From Aradus depressus (Eukaryota > Arthropoda > Insecta > Hemiptera > Aradidae): DNA of 64,000 nt. This document shows positions 45,798 to 56,006 of the stretch, piece after piece. The position numbers and the translations under genes are program-made. Position 1 is the stretch's first letter. Each line of letters starts with the position of its first letter. The notes under the pieces were generated by a model that worked only from the letters and a program-made list of their open reading frames with translations, did no database searches and had not been told where the DNA came from. The stretch is taken from the NCBI GenBank assembly GCA_963662175.1, contig OY759218.1, positions 24,450,051-24,514,050 of the forward strand. Direction: 5' to 3'.

Positions 45798-46569
45798 CCT
45801 TTAGTCATTTCGAATAATTTGAAAAAATCGAGCCAAAAAAACATGGTTTTTGATTTGTTCACACTGTCCTGAATTCTATATATAAAGAATGGTGTACCTG
45901 GAGCATGTTTTTCGGTTTATCTTAAAAGAAAAAGTATAAATAAGTATAGTTAGTATCATATGATAATGGTTAAAGACATTTCTCCTATTGTGATAGAACC
46001 GGCCTTTATACATCACCATGCACGGACTTTTTGTTGTAATGGCCTATTTAAAAAATATTTCAAAATACGCATTGAGGGGACGTTTCTCACGGAATCACCC
46101 TCATAATATCAATAAATAGAATTATTAAGTTGAGAATGGGCCAAGAAAATAGTTTGGGTGAAGGCCAAAAGATGGATGGGAGTGTTGTTGCCATGAGAGT
46201 GGAGACAACACCTTCATCAGCTACATTAACTGGATGGAACCCAAGTAGTGTTTGTAATCCCGGGACTTCAGATCTGGAATTGAAACGATCCATTGCACTG
46301 GTAGTTATAGCTAACTGGCCAAAAAAAACTGGCATCCTATTGGAAAGAAAGTGTGGTTCGGTTCAAAGCCCACCCCGTAAAACGTTTTATGCAGAACGAA
46401 AATGTTAATTTTTAAAATGTTGATTTATAAATGTAGTCTCTTGGCAAAAACTAATTCATTAGAAATATTGTTATTATTATAACATTTTTAGAGAAAACCT
46501 GCTGATCCCATATGAATCACTCGGTATTATACTTATCTCAATAACATCCTATAGTATGTATGATCAGTG

Positions 46570-46948
46570 TCTGAAGAGTCTGTGTGTAGTTCCCTTTAGT
46601 CATTTCGAATAATTTGAAAAAATACTTCAAAATGATAATAATCGAGCCAAAAAAACATGTTTTTTTATTTGTTCACACTGTCCTGAATTCTCTATATAAA
46701 GCATGGTATACCTGGAGCATTTTTTTCGGTTTATTCTAAAAAAAACCAACTATATATTTTTTTTTTTAGAATAAACCGAAAAAAATGCTCCAGGTATACT
46801 ATTCTTTATACATAGAATTCAGGACAGTGTGAACAAATCAAAAAACATGTTTTTTTGACTCGATTATTGTCATTTTGAGGTATTTTTTCAAATTATTCGA
46901 AATGACTAAAGGGAATCACACACAACTACACAAAGAATCTTCAGAAGA
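46570..46948. repeat. Long palindrome, ~180-bp arms
   Basis: The left arm runs from GTCTGAAGAGTCTGTGTGTA to AATAAACC-inverse near 46745, and the right arm from AGAATAAACCGAAAAAAATG to ACACAAAGAATCTTCAGAAG. The centre is AT-rich near 46755. The left arm sequence also occurs, interrupted by the hAT element, at 45130-45930. Confidence 0.8.
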
Positions 46949-47209
46949 CGAAAATGATAACGATGAGACTGATCAGTATGTATCCGTGTGTAGATAAAGA
47001 AGAAAAGTATCCTTTTCTCCTGTTTTCTGAAAAAATGCACTTTTTCGAACTCATGTCAGTAGGAGGTTTGGAAATTGGAAATAAGTCATCAATATGATAT
47101 TAAGTTAGTTGAATGTCGGAGGGCTTATAAATATATCTTTCTGTTAATGTGACTTGTGATCCATTTGCTAAATAAATAATTAATGAGGTTCGTAGCTATA
47201 TGATAATGT

Positions 47210-47282
47210 GACAGAGAGAGAAATAGTGAGAGAGGGAGAGAGAGAGTGAGTGTGAGAGAGAGAGTGAGTCAGTGAGAGAGTA
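47210..47282. repeat. (GA)n microsatellite
   Basis: Imperfect GAGA/GTGA repeat of about 70 bp. Confidence 0.8.
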
Positions 47283-47706
47283 TGGGCCAACATGCGACGT
47301 GTCATGCCAGCTAAACACCTGGCTAACTAAAGCTAACATAACATCTAGATATTTAACAATAACTAGCAGGTTACCCGACTTTGCCCGGAATAACTTTAAG
47401 CAGGCTAATAACGTTATTTGCCCGGTTAGTAACTTGTAAGTTACATGCTTTTAGAAATAATTTGAAGTTTTCACAGATTTTGAGGTCGGTGGTTTCTGAC
47501 TTCAAAACCTCCAAAACGACGTTCTACTCATTATTAAATCCAAATTCGAAACCCATATTAACAGAGCCTCTCACCCCCCCCCCCCCCCCCCCCCTTCCCA
47601 CAATATGTAGATTTGTCAAATATTCATATGATCAAACATTGGACATTTGCTTTGCTACATTTTTTACTATATAAATTAACCTCGAAATGTCAACCTTTAA
47701 AGAGCT

Positions 47707-47895
47707 ATTTTACTGTTACAGTAATATATTTACTAGCGGAACTAACCCCTTAGATTATATACCAGTTATTTTACTGTTACATTAATATATTTACTGGCAG
47801 AACTAACCCCTTAGATTATATACCAACTAGGTATTTTACTGTTACAGTAATATATTTACTGGCGGAACTAACCCCTTAGGTTATTATACCATCTA
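47707..47895. repeat. Tandem repeat, three ~61-66 bp units
   Basis: Each unit holds ATTTTACTGTTACAGTAATA, TATTTACTGGCGGAACTAAC and CCCTTAGATTATATACCA. Confidence 0.85.
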
Positions 47896-48199
47896 TTTTA
47901 CGTTTCCTACGCCCCCCTCCCCCAGATGCCACCTAGTCTACGTTTGAACCGGGCTTTCATGCTTTCCTACCCCTTGATTCCAAGAATGAAACAAGCAGGT
48001 TCTCGGATGTGTATCTTTCGCTTCTTTGTACCCTTAATCAGAAGAAATTACTGGGCCGTGTATTAGGACTCTACTAAGGTGGCATTTGTAACTAAGTGCG
48101 GCCCTTGGGGTCCACACTGCAAACTTCCCAGCATGATACGAATATCAATAATAATAATATCACAAAAGTAGGCATTTTATTCAGTACAGAATTATTCAT

Positions 48200-48800
48200 T
48201 TAATTGAATTTAATCTATACATAGATTTTTAATTGATATGCAAATGCACATACGTCACATAGCCTATTTTTTAAATTTTGCTTTTAAAACTACTACATGT
48301 AAAATTTCATGAGAATGCGATAATCCGTTAATGAGGTTGAACTATTTTTATGCTCAACCTCGACTCACAGTCCCCCCTCCCGTTAAGAATTTTGAGACGT
48401 CACACACCCATTTTTTCAATTTGGCTCTTAAGAATACTACATCTTATAAGCTTAGCCCCCCCCCCCCCCCCCCTCCCCCCACAACCCTCCTTCTCCTTAA
48501 GAATTTCGTTACTCCAGATAGTCTATATCTCAATTGGCTCTTAAGAATACTGTGAAATTTCATCACGATCCGACCATCCTTTAATGAGCTAGCACCATAT
48601 TTATGCATAGGGCCCCCCCACAACCCCCCCTCCCCTTAAGAATTTTGAGACCTCACACACCCTATTTTCCAATTGGCTATTAAGAATACTACATGTGAAA
48701 TTTCATGATAATCCGACCATCCGTTATTAAGCTAGAACAATTTTTTTCCCCCCTCCCATTCACAATTTTTAGACACCATAAAGCCTATTTTTTAATCTGG
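48200..48800. repeat. Modular repeat with C runs (family C)
   Basis: About four modules carry GGCTCTTAAGAATACTACAT, GTGAAATTTCATGATAATCC, GACCATCCGTTAATGAGCTA and a C-rich run followed by CCTTAAGAATTTTGAGAC. Spacing is roughly 130-180 bp. The plan (module plus C run) parallels family A, but the sequence differs. Confidence 0.6.
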
Positions 48801-49271
48801 CTCTAAAGGATGCTGCATTGCTGTTGTCATACCTTTCGGTGGATACCGTCGTCACTGGCTGCTGGTCGAATACTGTGGGCGAGCGCTTTCGATGTGAAGA
48901 CATCATCTTCAAGCCACTGTATGTTGTACATTGCCACCAGAAAAAATTAGATCGGATAAATCCATTTCAAGAATTTCTAAAATCCACTTTTTTAGCCGTC
49001 TTTTTGCTTAAACAAAAAAACGGCTGGATCGAGTTCGATAAAATTTATTTCAGATCATTTTACGTTGATACGCTTCTATTGGCACCAAAGCGGAGTCGAT
49101 ATCATTTTTCATTCGCGAGATATCGTACAGGAAAAATTGACCACGCACGTACGTACGTGCGTACACACACACACACACTTCTTTCCAAAAATAGTGTAAA
49201 AATACTGTAATGACCTTGAAACATAAAAATATTACCCATTAAAATAACATTCCTATATGCTGGGAAGTTAA

Positions 49272-50020
49272 AAAGAAATGTATGTTAATGAACCCGATAA
49301 CTCCCGATAGAATGAATGACGACACCTATTAATTTTACGTTTCTTACGCCCCCCCTTCCCCCCCCCCCCCCCAGATGCCACTTGGTCTACATTTGAACGG
49401 AGGCTTTCATGTTTTCCGACCTCCTGATTCCAAAAATGAAAAGGAATGTATGTTAGTGAACCCGATAACTCCCGATAGAATGAATGACGACACCTATTAA
49501 TTTTACGTTTCTTACGTCCCCCCCCCCCCCCCCCCTACCCCCCCCAGATGCCACTTGGTCTACATTTGAACGGGGGCTTTCATGTTTTCCGACCTCCTGA
49601 TTCCAAAAATTAAAAAACAAATGTATGTTAGTGAACCCGATAACACCCGATAGAATGAATGACGACACCTATTAATTTTACGTTTCTCACGCCCCCCCCC
49701 CCCCCCCCTTCCGATGCCACTTGCTCTACATTTGAACGGGGGCTTTCATGTTTTCCGACCTCCTGATTCCAAAAATGAAAAAAGAAATGTATGTTAGTGA
49801 ACCCGATAACTCCCGATAGAATGAATGACGACACCTATTAATTTTACGTTTCTTACGCCCCCCCCCCCCCCCCCCCCCAGATGCCACTTGCTCTACATTT
49901 GAACGGGGGCTTTCATGTTTTCCGACCTCCTGATTCCAAAAATGAAAAAAGAAATGTATGTTAGTGAACCCGATAACTCCCGATAGAATGAATGACGACA
50001 TCTAATAATTTTACGTTTCT
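49272..50020. repeat. Tandem array, ~165-175 bp units derived from a family A end
   Basis: Units start at about 49289, 49458, 49633, 49798 and 49966 with GAACCCGATAACTCCCGATA. Each has ACGACACCTATTAATTTTAC, a C run of variable length, CTACATTTGAACGGGGGCTT and GTTTTCCGACCTCCTGATTC. The array ends about 100 bp before the first recognised calcium-channel exon. Confidence 0.85.
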
Positions 50021-50115
50021 TACGTCAGCCAAATAGCGTCCAATAATATGTTTTGAGTGTGAAGGTCTTATATAAACTGTTTGAAACAATCAGCATGTTT
50101 GTGTTGTGTTGGCAG

Positions 50116-50395
50116 GAGGTAAGGAAGAAGATGAGTTGAGGAGGTGGGGGAGCCGAATATGGGAGCCTTGTAGTGGCCCCCCTGGTGCTGCTGCTGCTGC
50201 CGCTGCTGCTGCAGCTGCCATGAGTGCCCCCAACATCAGTATAATGGCAGCCAACAACACGAGCAAACCTGCACCACCCAAGAGGCCCGTCCGCCGAGGG
50301 GGCAAACCCCCCCCGGACCGTCCTCAGAGGGCCCTCTTCTGCCTCACCCTCACCAACCCCCTCAGGAAGATGTGTATCGACGTCGTCGAGTGGAA
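50116..50395 (+). CDS. Ca-alpha1D: L-type calcium channel alpha-1 (Ca-alpha1D type), exon a: cytoplasmic N-terminus
   Basis: The exon encodes a poly-alanine tract (GCT repeats, 50186-50219), then [13 protein letters not shown], a Pro/Arg-rich stretch, and the family-typical [21 protein letters not shown] just before the first membrane segment. The 3' boundary is the donor GTATCC at 50396. It splits a Lys codon completed by the next exon (VEW-K-PFEY), as in other CaV1 channels. The 5' boundary is less sure: an acceptor-like TGTTGGCAG ends at 50115 and would make this an internal exon. The first in-frame ATG (50220) could instead be a start. CaV1 proteins usually have longer N-termini, so upstream exons are likely. 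Confidence 0.85.
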
Positions 50396-51889
50396 GTATC
50401 CTTCTCAAATTAGAGCTTTAGACAAGATACAACAACAAGACAACTTTGAGGCTTGTAAGTAGGGTGACCAACCTTTTGATTTCGGGATATATCGACCTTA
50501 AAAAATCGGGATGCAACCAAAATAGTCAAAACGTTTTCATTCTTAAATCAGATTACAAAATAAATACCTTATAACTTGTGTTCCTTTTCTTGGTTAGTAT
50601 ATAGGGGTCAATGTAAGTTGGTCAGAGAACAATATATACATTTTTTTAAACTTAGCTATTATTGGATTGTATGAAAATAATAAACGTACTTTATTATTAT
50701 AATAATTTCACATTTTTTAACTGGCTGAATAAATTTGTTTGTAAAATGTTTATTGATTATTAGTTCAACATCGAACAATCATGGCCTTGTATTATTTTTT
50801 TTAATAGGTATAAATAATCTTTATTCTGAAATTAGTCCAAAATTAAACTGATAAATAAAACGAAGAGCTCAACAGACGGTTCGGTCTACTCATTTTCTTA
50901 TGTATTTATTTTCTTTATTATATATTTTCATTTTGTTTTATTCTTTAATTTTATTTTTCAATTTAACTTCATTCTTCTTTTCTAATATTTATCTCTCATA
51001 ATTTTTTTTTTCTATAGTACACATTTTATCTTTACATATTTTATTTATAATTTTCTACTATCATCTAGCTACACTAAAAGCAATGAAAAATCAACATAAA
51101 ATGCAAACATGCGATAATAAAATTCTGGAGATAATTTGACCGATTTCAGATTGAATTTGGCTGAACAACATTAAAAAAATATGTGATTAATTGTGTGTTG
51201 AAAGAAACCAGAAACAATATGTGGGAGGACACACGCGTATCAATTATGGGCTTGAATTTTGTTCGTATCCGGGAATCTATGTAATACAAATAAACATCGG
51301 AGTGTAGATTTATTTAATTTAAACTTTCTATATACACATTCACGTTATGCTAGTTAATGCATTCGTTTTTCTTTTATTTCTTTCATAATTAGCGTTATTT
51401 CCCAGGGAATTTCGGTGTTCTCATTAAATGTCCACATTAGGAAAAACGATTTATTAATTACAGAATTAAAGATATTGCAAAGTTGAAAGTGGCGTGCAGA
51501 GGATTTTTGAACTGTTGCTAACATGTCTGATTAATTTTTTTACGTTATCATAAAAAGTCTTGGAGATATGAATTTTTTTTGTAATAAAATGCAAAATATG
51601 ATTATCTTATTCTACATGCAACACTGAAAAATAACCAAGACTCTATTTTCTTTATCCCAAAATAATTACTCGATTTTCTAAAAATTGGTATTTGTTCATC
51701 AATCTGGGATCTCTATAACAATATACATAATTATATGAATTGGAGATATTGTCGTCTTAATGGGTTATGAAATTGATCACTTTGACATGGAATAATCGAA
51801 ATTTATCTATGTTGGAAGTCTTCCTGGGAATATTATGAAACTGAATAAAATTTGTGGGATGAATAAATAAAACCAACTTATTTTTTAGA

Positions 51890-51960
51890 ATATTGTCTAT
51901 TTCACTAAAAAAAAGTGTGCACAAACTACTGGTTTCGGCATTACACCATTGTCAGGTTTA
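51890..51960 (-). ncRNA. Hammerhead-like terminus, left of the intron 1 insertion
   Basis: The minus strand reads CCTGACAAT, a stem GGTGTAATGCC, then GAAACCAGTAG. It is followed by the tail AGTGAAATAGACAATATTC shared with other copies. Box I differs from CUGANGA at one base (CUGACAA). Its partner in inverse orientation is at 54155-54240. Confidence 0.4.
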
Positions 51961-52129
51961 GTCATAAAAGACAAGTTTGCTGAGTGCGAACCGTTTCTAT
52001 AGGTAGATCAGGTAGGTAAGGAGGGGGTTGGAATTTGAACTAGGAAGTCCTCCTGGTTTGTGGTTCTAAAATATTGACTTCCCTTTTTTGTATTGCCCAA
52101 TTCCCAATTCAATTGATATTGAAAAAAAA

Positions 52130-52705
52130 AGTTGTTCTCTGTAGAGCCTTACGGCGAAGGGTTGCCTCGGATCCACATCTCTACTCCGGCCTCTCTCCTG
52201 CTAACCTCCACTCCGTCATCCCAGCCTCTCTATGTACCCATCGTACATAGATCGGGGTCTGCCTGTGGGTCTTCTTCCTTCACACCTTGCTTCCGGCATC
52301 CGTTTTGTCTTCCGGTGATTTCCGGCTCAGTGCCTGTGCTCGTACCAATTTAACTGGCATTTCTTCAGTGTTTCCTTTAAGGGCTGAACCCCCAGGTTTT
52401 CCTGGATCGTGTTGTTCCTCATAACGAAATTCTCCGAAGAAACTTTATTTCAGCGGCCTGTCTTTCCAATATAGTCCAGCCCTCGGCGTCGTACAGGATG
52501 ATGGGGAGGAAGACTGGTCTCTATTTTCTTGATGAGAGTGTTGCTGCGCTGGTAATAGACCCCGCTGGCCTTCCTTGCCGTATTCAGTACCTCCTGGTCT
52601 ATCCTTTCATCCCTGCAGATCGTCGACTCCCAGGTACTCGTATTCTTTCACCTGCTCTAACTCTTGATCTCCACGTGAAATGTGGATTTCCTCGTTCTCT
52701 CCCCC
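52130..52705 (-). mobile_element. Non-LTR retrotransposon fragment (post-RT region)
   Basis: Minus-strand frames read QELEQVKEYEYLGV, then DERIDQEVLNTARKASGVYY and QRSNTLIKKIE. This is the region after the catalytic palm (YLG motif, then a conserved IK..E segment) of the element type that also gives the piece at 53660-54110. It appears to be a second, separate copy, because it lies 3' of the neighbour's stop codon. Confidence 0.65.
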
Positions 52706-52826
52706 ATGCATTAATAATAATAATAATAATAGCCTTTTTTATTTGCTTCCTTAAGGTTCACAATAATAATAGTAATAAATATGCATCTATACAAATTGGA
52801 AACTAGGCCCATCTTTGGACATAGGC

Positions 52827-53649
52827 CAGTGGCGTAGCGTAGTAGGGGCGGCAAGGGCGGCCCGCCCCGGGCGGAACCTTTAGGGGGCGGCAAAATTTTA
52901 CAATAAATAATAATAATATCTTGTAAATATTTGAACCATTTCATATTCATGTCGCACCTACGATTCGGACCGATCGAAATGAGCACGGAATTTGTGGACT
53001 CACTTGAATTATTAAAATTTATTGTGAAATCCAAGCTGGAAGATACTCTGCCCAATATTATAATAATGCTCCGAATATTCTTCACAATTGCCATAAGCAA
53101 TGCCAGCTGTGAGAGAAGTTTTTCAAAATTGAAATTGATCAAAAATTATTTAAGATCAACAATGAGTACTTTAAGGCTAACCAATCTGGCTATCTTTCTA
53201 TTGAGCAAGAGGTGTGTGATGCTATAGACATTGATAGTGCAATAAAAGACTTTGCTCTTAAAAAAAGTAGACGAATAAAGTTTTAGTTAAAGACAGAAGT
53301 TTTGTTTTTAATTCTAACAAGTATATTAATTTTCAATAAAAATATAAATATTAACAGTATCGTCGTAGTTCTAATTGGAAATCGATTTGCGTTTTATATT
53401 CAATTCGCTATTAACTTAATCTTGATGATCGTCAAGGTATAATCATAAGTGTTCTATACCTGTTATATCAATGTAAGTGACACACATGAAAGAATTTTTG
53501 TAATAAATGTGATTATTATATTGTAAAACATATATATATAGTTCTTTAGAATTACTGTATATTATATTCTTTTAAATTGAAATACCTAAATAAGAGGGCG
53601 GCAAAATTTTCTTCCGCCCCGGGCGGCTGACACCCACGCTACGCCACTG
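52827..53649 (+). mobile_element. hAT element nested in a non-LTR element
   Basis: Ends CAGTGGCGTAGCGT and (A)CGCTACGCCACTG are flanked by a perfect 8-bp duplication ACATAGGC (52819-52826, 53650-53657). Removing the element and one duplication restores the reading frame of the interrupted LINE tail. GGGCGGC-rich subterminal sequence is present on both sides. Confidence 0.92.
52931..53286 (+). pseudogene. hAT transposase C-terminal dimerization domain only, frameshifted
   Basis: The frame holds DTLPNIIIMLRIFFTIAISN, ASCERSFSKLKLIKNYLRST and LRLTNLAI, the hATC domain. After a frame shift near 53190-53205 the sequence continues as LSIEQEVCDAIDIDSAIKDF and ALKKSRRIKF before a stop. The catalytic core is gone, as in the hAT relic at 45213-45644. 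Confidence 0.8.
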
Positions 53650-54154
53650 ACATAGGCCTCTCCCATTTGATTCCATACACCCCTGTCCCAGGCCGACCTG
53701 TGCCAGAGACTCCCTGCTAACCTGTCCAGATCATCCCGCCACCGCACCAGTTGTCTTCCTCTTCTTCTCTTCAGGTATATGCATTACTTTGCTCTTATAA
53801 GTATTAATGTCCATATTTTTTCTCGAGAGCTCCCATTCCATTTCATAACGCCCTCCTGGAATCCCAACGAGGATTATATAGTCTGCGTAGAGGAGGGCTT
53901 GCGCAAGGACAGGCCTCAAATTCCAACAACCTTCAACTGTCTTCGTAGTTCTTCTCTTACATATTTTATGTATTTCGGCCATGAATATTATGAACAGTAG
54001 AGGGCTTAGACTGTCTCCCTGCATGATTCCATTTTCCATCCTGAATGGCTCCCTGTACCCTTTGTTGAGGCGGACTGTACCCTCAGGGTTTCGGTACACA
54101 TCTCAGTGTGAGATTCAGTTGCTTACCAAATCAGCAAACTTATCTTAGTTTATA

Positions 54155-54245
54155 TCTAAAACTGACGATGCTGTAATATCGTAGCCGGTTATGTGTACAT
54201 ATTTTTGTGGAATAGACAATATTTCAAAAAATAAGTTTGTTTTTA
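54155..54245 (+). ncRNA. Hammerhead-like terminus, right of the intron 1 insertion
   Basis: CTGACGA (54162-54168) is an exact CUGANGA box, followed by TGCTGTAATATC, a decayed GTAG in place of GAAA, and CCGGTTATGTGTACATA. The tail TGTGGAATAGACAATATTTC matches the inverse of 51890-51920. It may be the opposite terminus of one Penelope-type insertion. Confidence 0.4.
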
Positions 54246-55433
54246 TTTATTTAGGTACCTCACAAATTATAATCAGTTTCATAATATTCCCAGAAGGCTT
54301 CCAACGTAGTAGATAAATTTCGAACAAAAAAAATTGACCAATTTCAAAACCAATTAGGACGAAACCATCTCCGATTCATATAATGTTTTATGCACTTTTA
54401 GAGATGCTTTATTGATGAACAAAAACATTTTTAGAACAATCTAGTAAGACATTATGGAAATTTTGGAATGCAATTCAAACATTTTAAAGCAAGTATTCAT
54501 TTGAACAAGGCAACGTTAGTTACTATTTAGAATTTACGAATTACGTGAATTGTATAAAATTTTGCCTGAACCGTTGGCGATTCGTCTGTCACCTGTTAAG
54601 AACCCCCTCTTTCAAGAGATTGTATTTTTCTATAAATTCCGATTTTAATTTTTCCTCATAAAGTTTTTATTGGAGTATATTTAGATGTGAAGTCTCATAG
54701 TACGTAAGTATCACATGCTAAGATAAATGCATATGCTACAAGTTGGCATAGATATAGTGAACTTGAGGTACCTAAAACAAACGTTAGATGTCGCTACATT
54801 CACCAAATTTGTATACAATAAAAAACGACCAAGGAAATGACATTCTAGTTTCTTAACTGATTTTTGCGAAGCAATTCTTCTTATAACATGTGTGCGTTAC
54901 AGTATCGAGGTAACCCTCAGAAACCTTAAAGACGTATTCAAACTGTTTTATTTCTGATCTGAACCGGTTTTCAAAGTACTGCGTCATCACCGGTGGCACA
55001 TTTATGAATACTTATAAAATATAAATATGGAGAAGTAACTAGCAAAAACATTAAATCATCAGGTTACAGAATATCAAAATAAAATAAAATAAAACTTACT
55101 TACCCCATTCGTATAGTGTCTAATGAATGTTAAAGTTTTTATTTGTGTGTATATAGAATGAGTGAATAAACCTCGTTTCTCCTCCTCTTTGAGCTATTAA
55201 CCAATGTTTCTTTGGACATCACACTATACGTGTGGAGTAAGCAAGTTTTATTTAATTTTGTTACTCTGTGTCCTGCTTTAATATTTTCGTTAGTTACTTT
55301 TCATATTTATATTTTATCTCTATTCATAGATGTGCCACTGATGATGACAATGTATTTTATTTCTATGAAAAGTATCTTCACATAATATCTTTATTCATCA
55401 AAGCATTCAAACTGTTTCCTCAACAACATTCAG

Positions 55434-55539
55434 ACCTTTCGAGTACCTTATTCTTCTCACAATATTTGCGAATTGTGTAGCACTCGCCGTTTTCACACCT
55501 TATCCTAACGGAGACTCAAATACGACAAATGCATATCTG
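55434..55539 (+). CDS. Ca-alpha1D: Calcium channel exon b: segment IS1
   Basis: Acceptor ACATTCAG and donor GTAAGT. It encodes [20 protein letters not shown] (transmembrane segment S1 of domain I) and [15 protein letters not shown] (the first outside loop, ending in an Asn-rich TTNAYL as in other CaV1 proteins). 106 bp, entering in phase 2 and leaving in phase 0. Confidence 0.95.
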
Positions 55540-55689
55540 GTAAGTATATTATTTTATTTGTATTTTATTATTACAATTATTTATAATATATTCACAGAAT
55601 ATTCATGCTGTAAGAATTTTTCTAAATCAATTCTGTTGCTTGGTTCAAAAGTAAATGTGTGTTTTTTTCTTTTGTTTTGTTTTTTTTAG

Positions 55690-55829
55690 GAAAAAATTGA
55701 ATATATATTTTTAGTTATATTTACAGCGGAATGTATAATGAAAATAATTGCCTATGGTTTTGTGGCGCACTCAGGAGCTTACTTAAGAAACGGGTGGAAC
55801 TTATTAGACTTTACTATAGTGGTTATTGG
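55690..55829 (+). CDS. Ca-alpha1D: Calcium channel exon c: segments IS2 and IS3
   Basis: Acceptor TTTTTTTAG, donor GTAGGT. It encodes [20 protein letters not shown] (S2, with the conserved acidic residue in FTAE and a following Lys), [17 protein letters not shown], and LLDFTIVVI, the start of S3 with its conserved Asp. 140 bp, phase 0 to phase 2. The next intron is only 70 bp. Confidence 0.95.
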
Positions 55830-55899
55830 GTAGGTAGTTGTTTTAAAAAATGATGTAAGCAGAGGATGGTTCCTATATTTATCTACTTTAAATTTTTAG

Positions 55900-56006
55900 A
55901 ATGGTGAGCACTGTATTATCGAATATAATGAAGGAGGGCTTCGACGTGAAAGCTCTTCGGGCGTTCCGTGTTTTAAGGCCACTTCGACTTGTCTCCGGAG
56001 TACCAA
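55900..56006 (+). CDS. Ca-alpha1D: Calcium channel exon d: end of IS3 and voltage sensor IS4
   Basis: Acceptor ATTTTTAG, donor GTAAGT. It encodes [14 protein letters not shown], then [19 protein letters not shown], in which Lys/Arg occur at every third position (K, R, R, R, R). These are the gating charges of S4. 107 bp, phase 2 to phase 1. Confidence 0.96.

Larger units (their letters stand above)
52700..54110 (-). mobile_element. Non-LTR retrotransposon fragment, split by a hAT element
   Basis: The minus frame at 54099-53731 holds reverse transcriptase motifs GIMQGDSLSPLLFIIFM and ALLYADYIILVG, where the catalytic YADD is changed to YADY. An internal deletion joins it to the C-terminal end GRQLVRWRDDLDRLAGSLWH, then SAWDRGVWNQMGEAYVQRW and a stop near 52805. 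The hAT element interrupts the GEAYVQ codons. A (TAA)n tail lies at about 52715-52731. Confidence 0.75.
50396..55433 (+). other. Intron 1 of the calcium channel gene (~5.0 kb)
   Basis: Donor GTATCC and acceptor ...ACATTCAG are consistent with a phase 2 intron. 50460-51880 and 54250-55400 are AT-rich with nothing recognised. 51890-54250 holds nested mobile elements bounded by two Penelope-type termini. Confidence 0.8.

Noticed and set aside
49453..50001. Glycine-rich minus-strand open frames
   Set aside because: The same frame repeats in each unit of the tandem array, with glycine from the C runs. Repeat artefact.
50186..50305. Minus-strand alanine-rich frame over the channel exon
   Set aside because: Antisense of the GCT repeat and of the well-supported channel exon.
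50396..50460. Extension of the channel exon to a later donor (GTAAGT at 50455)
   Set aside because: The extension would break the conserved VEWK-PFEY junction. Using GTATCC at 50396 restores the expected protein and phase.
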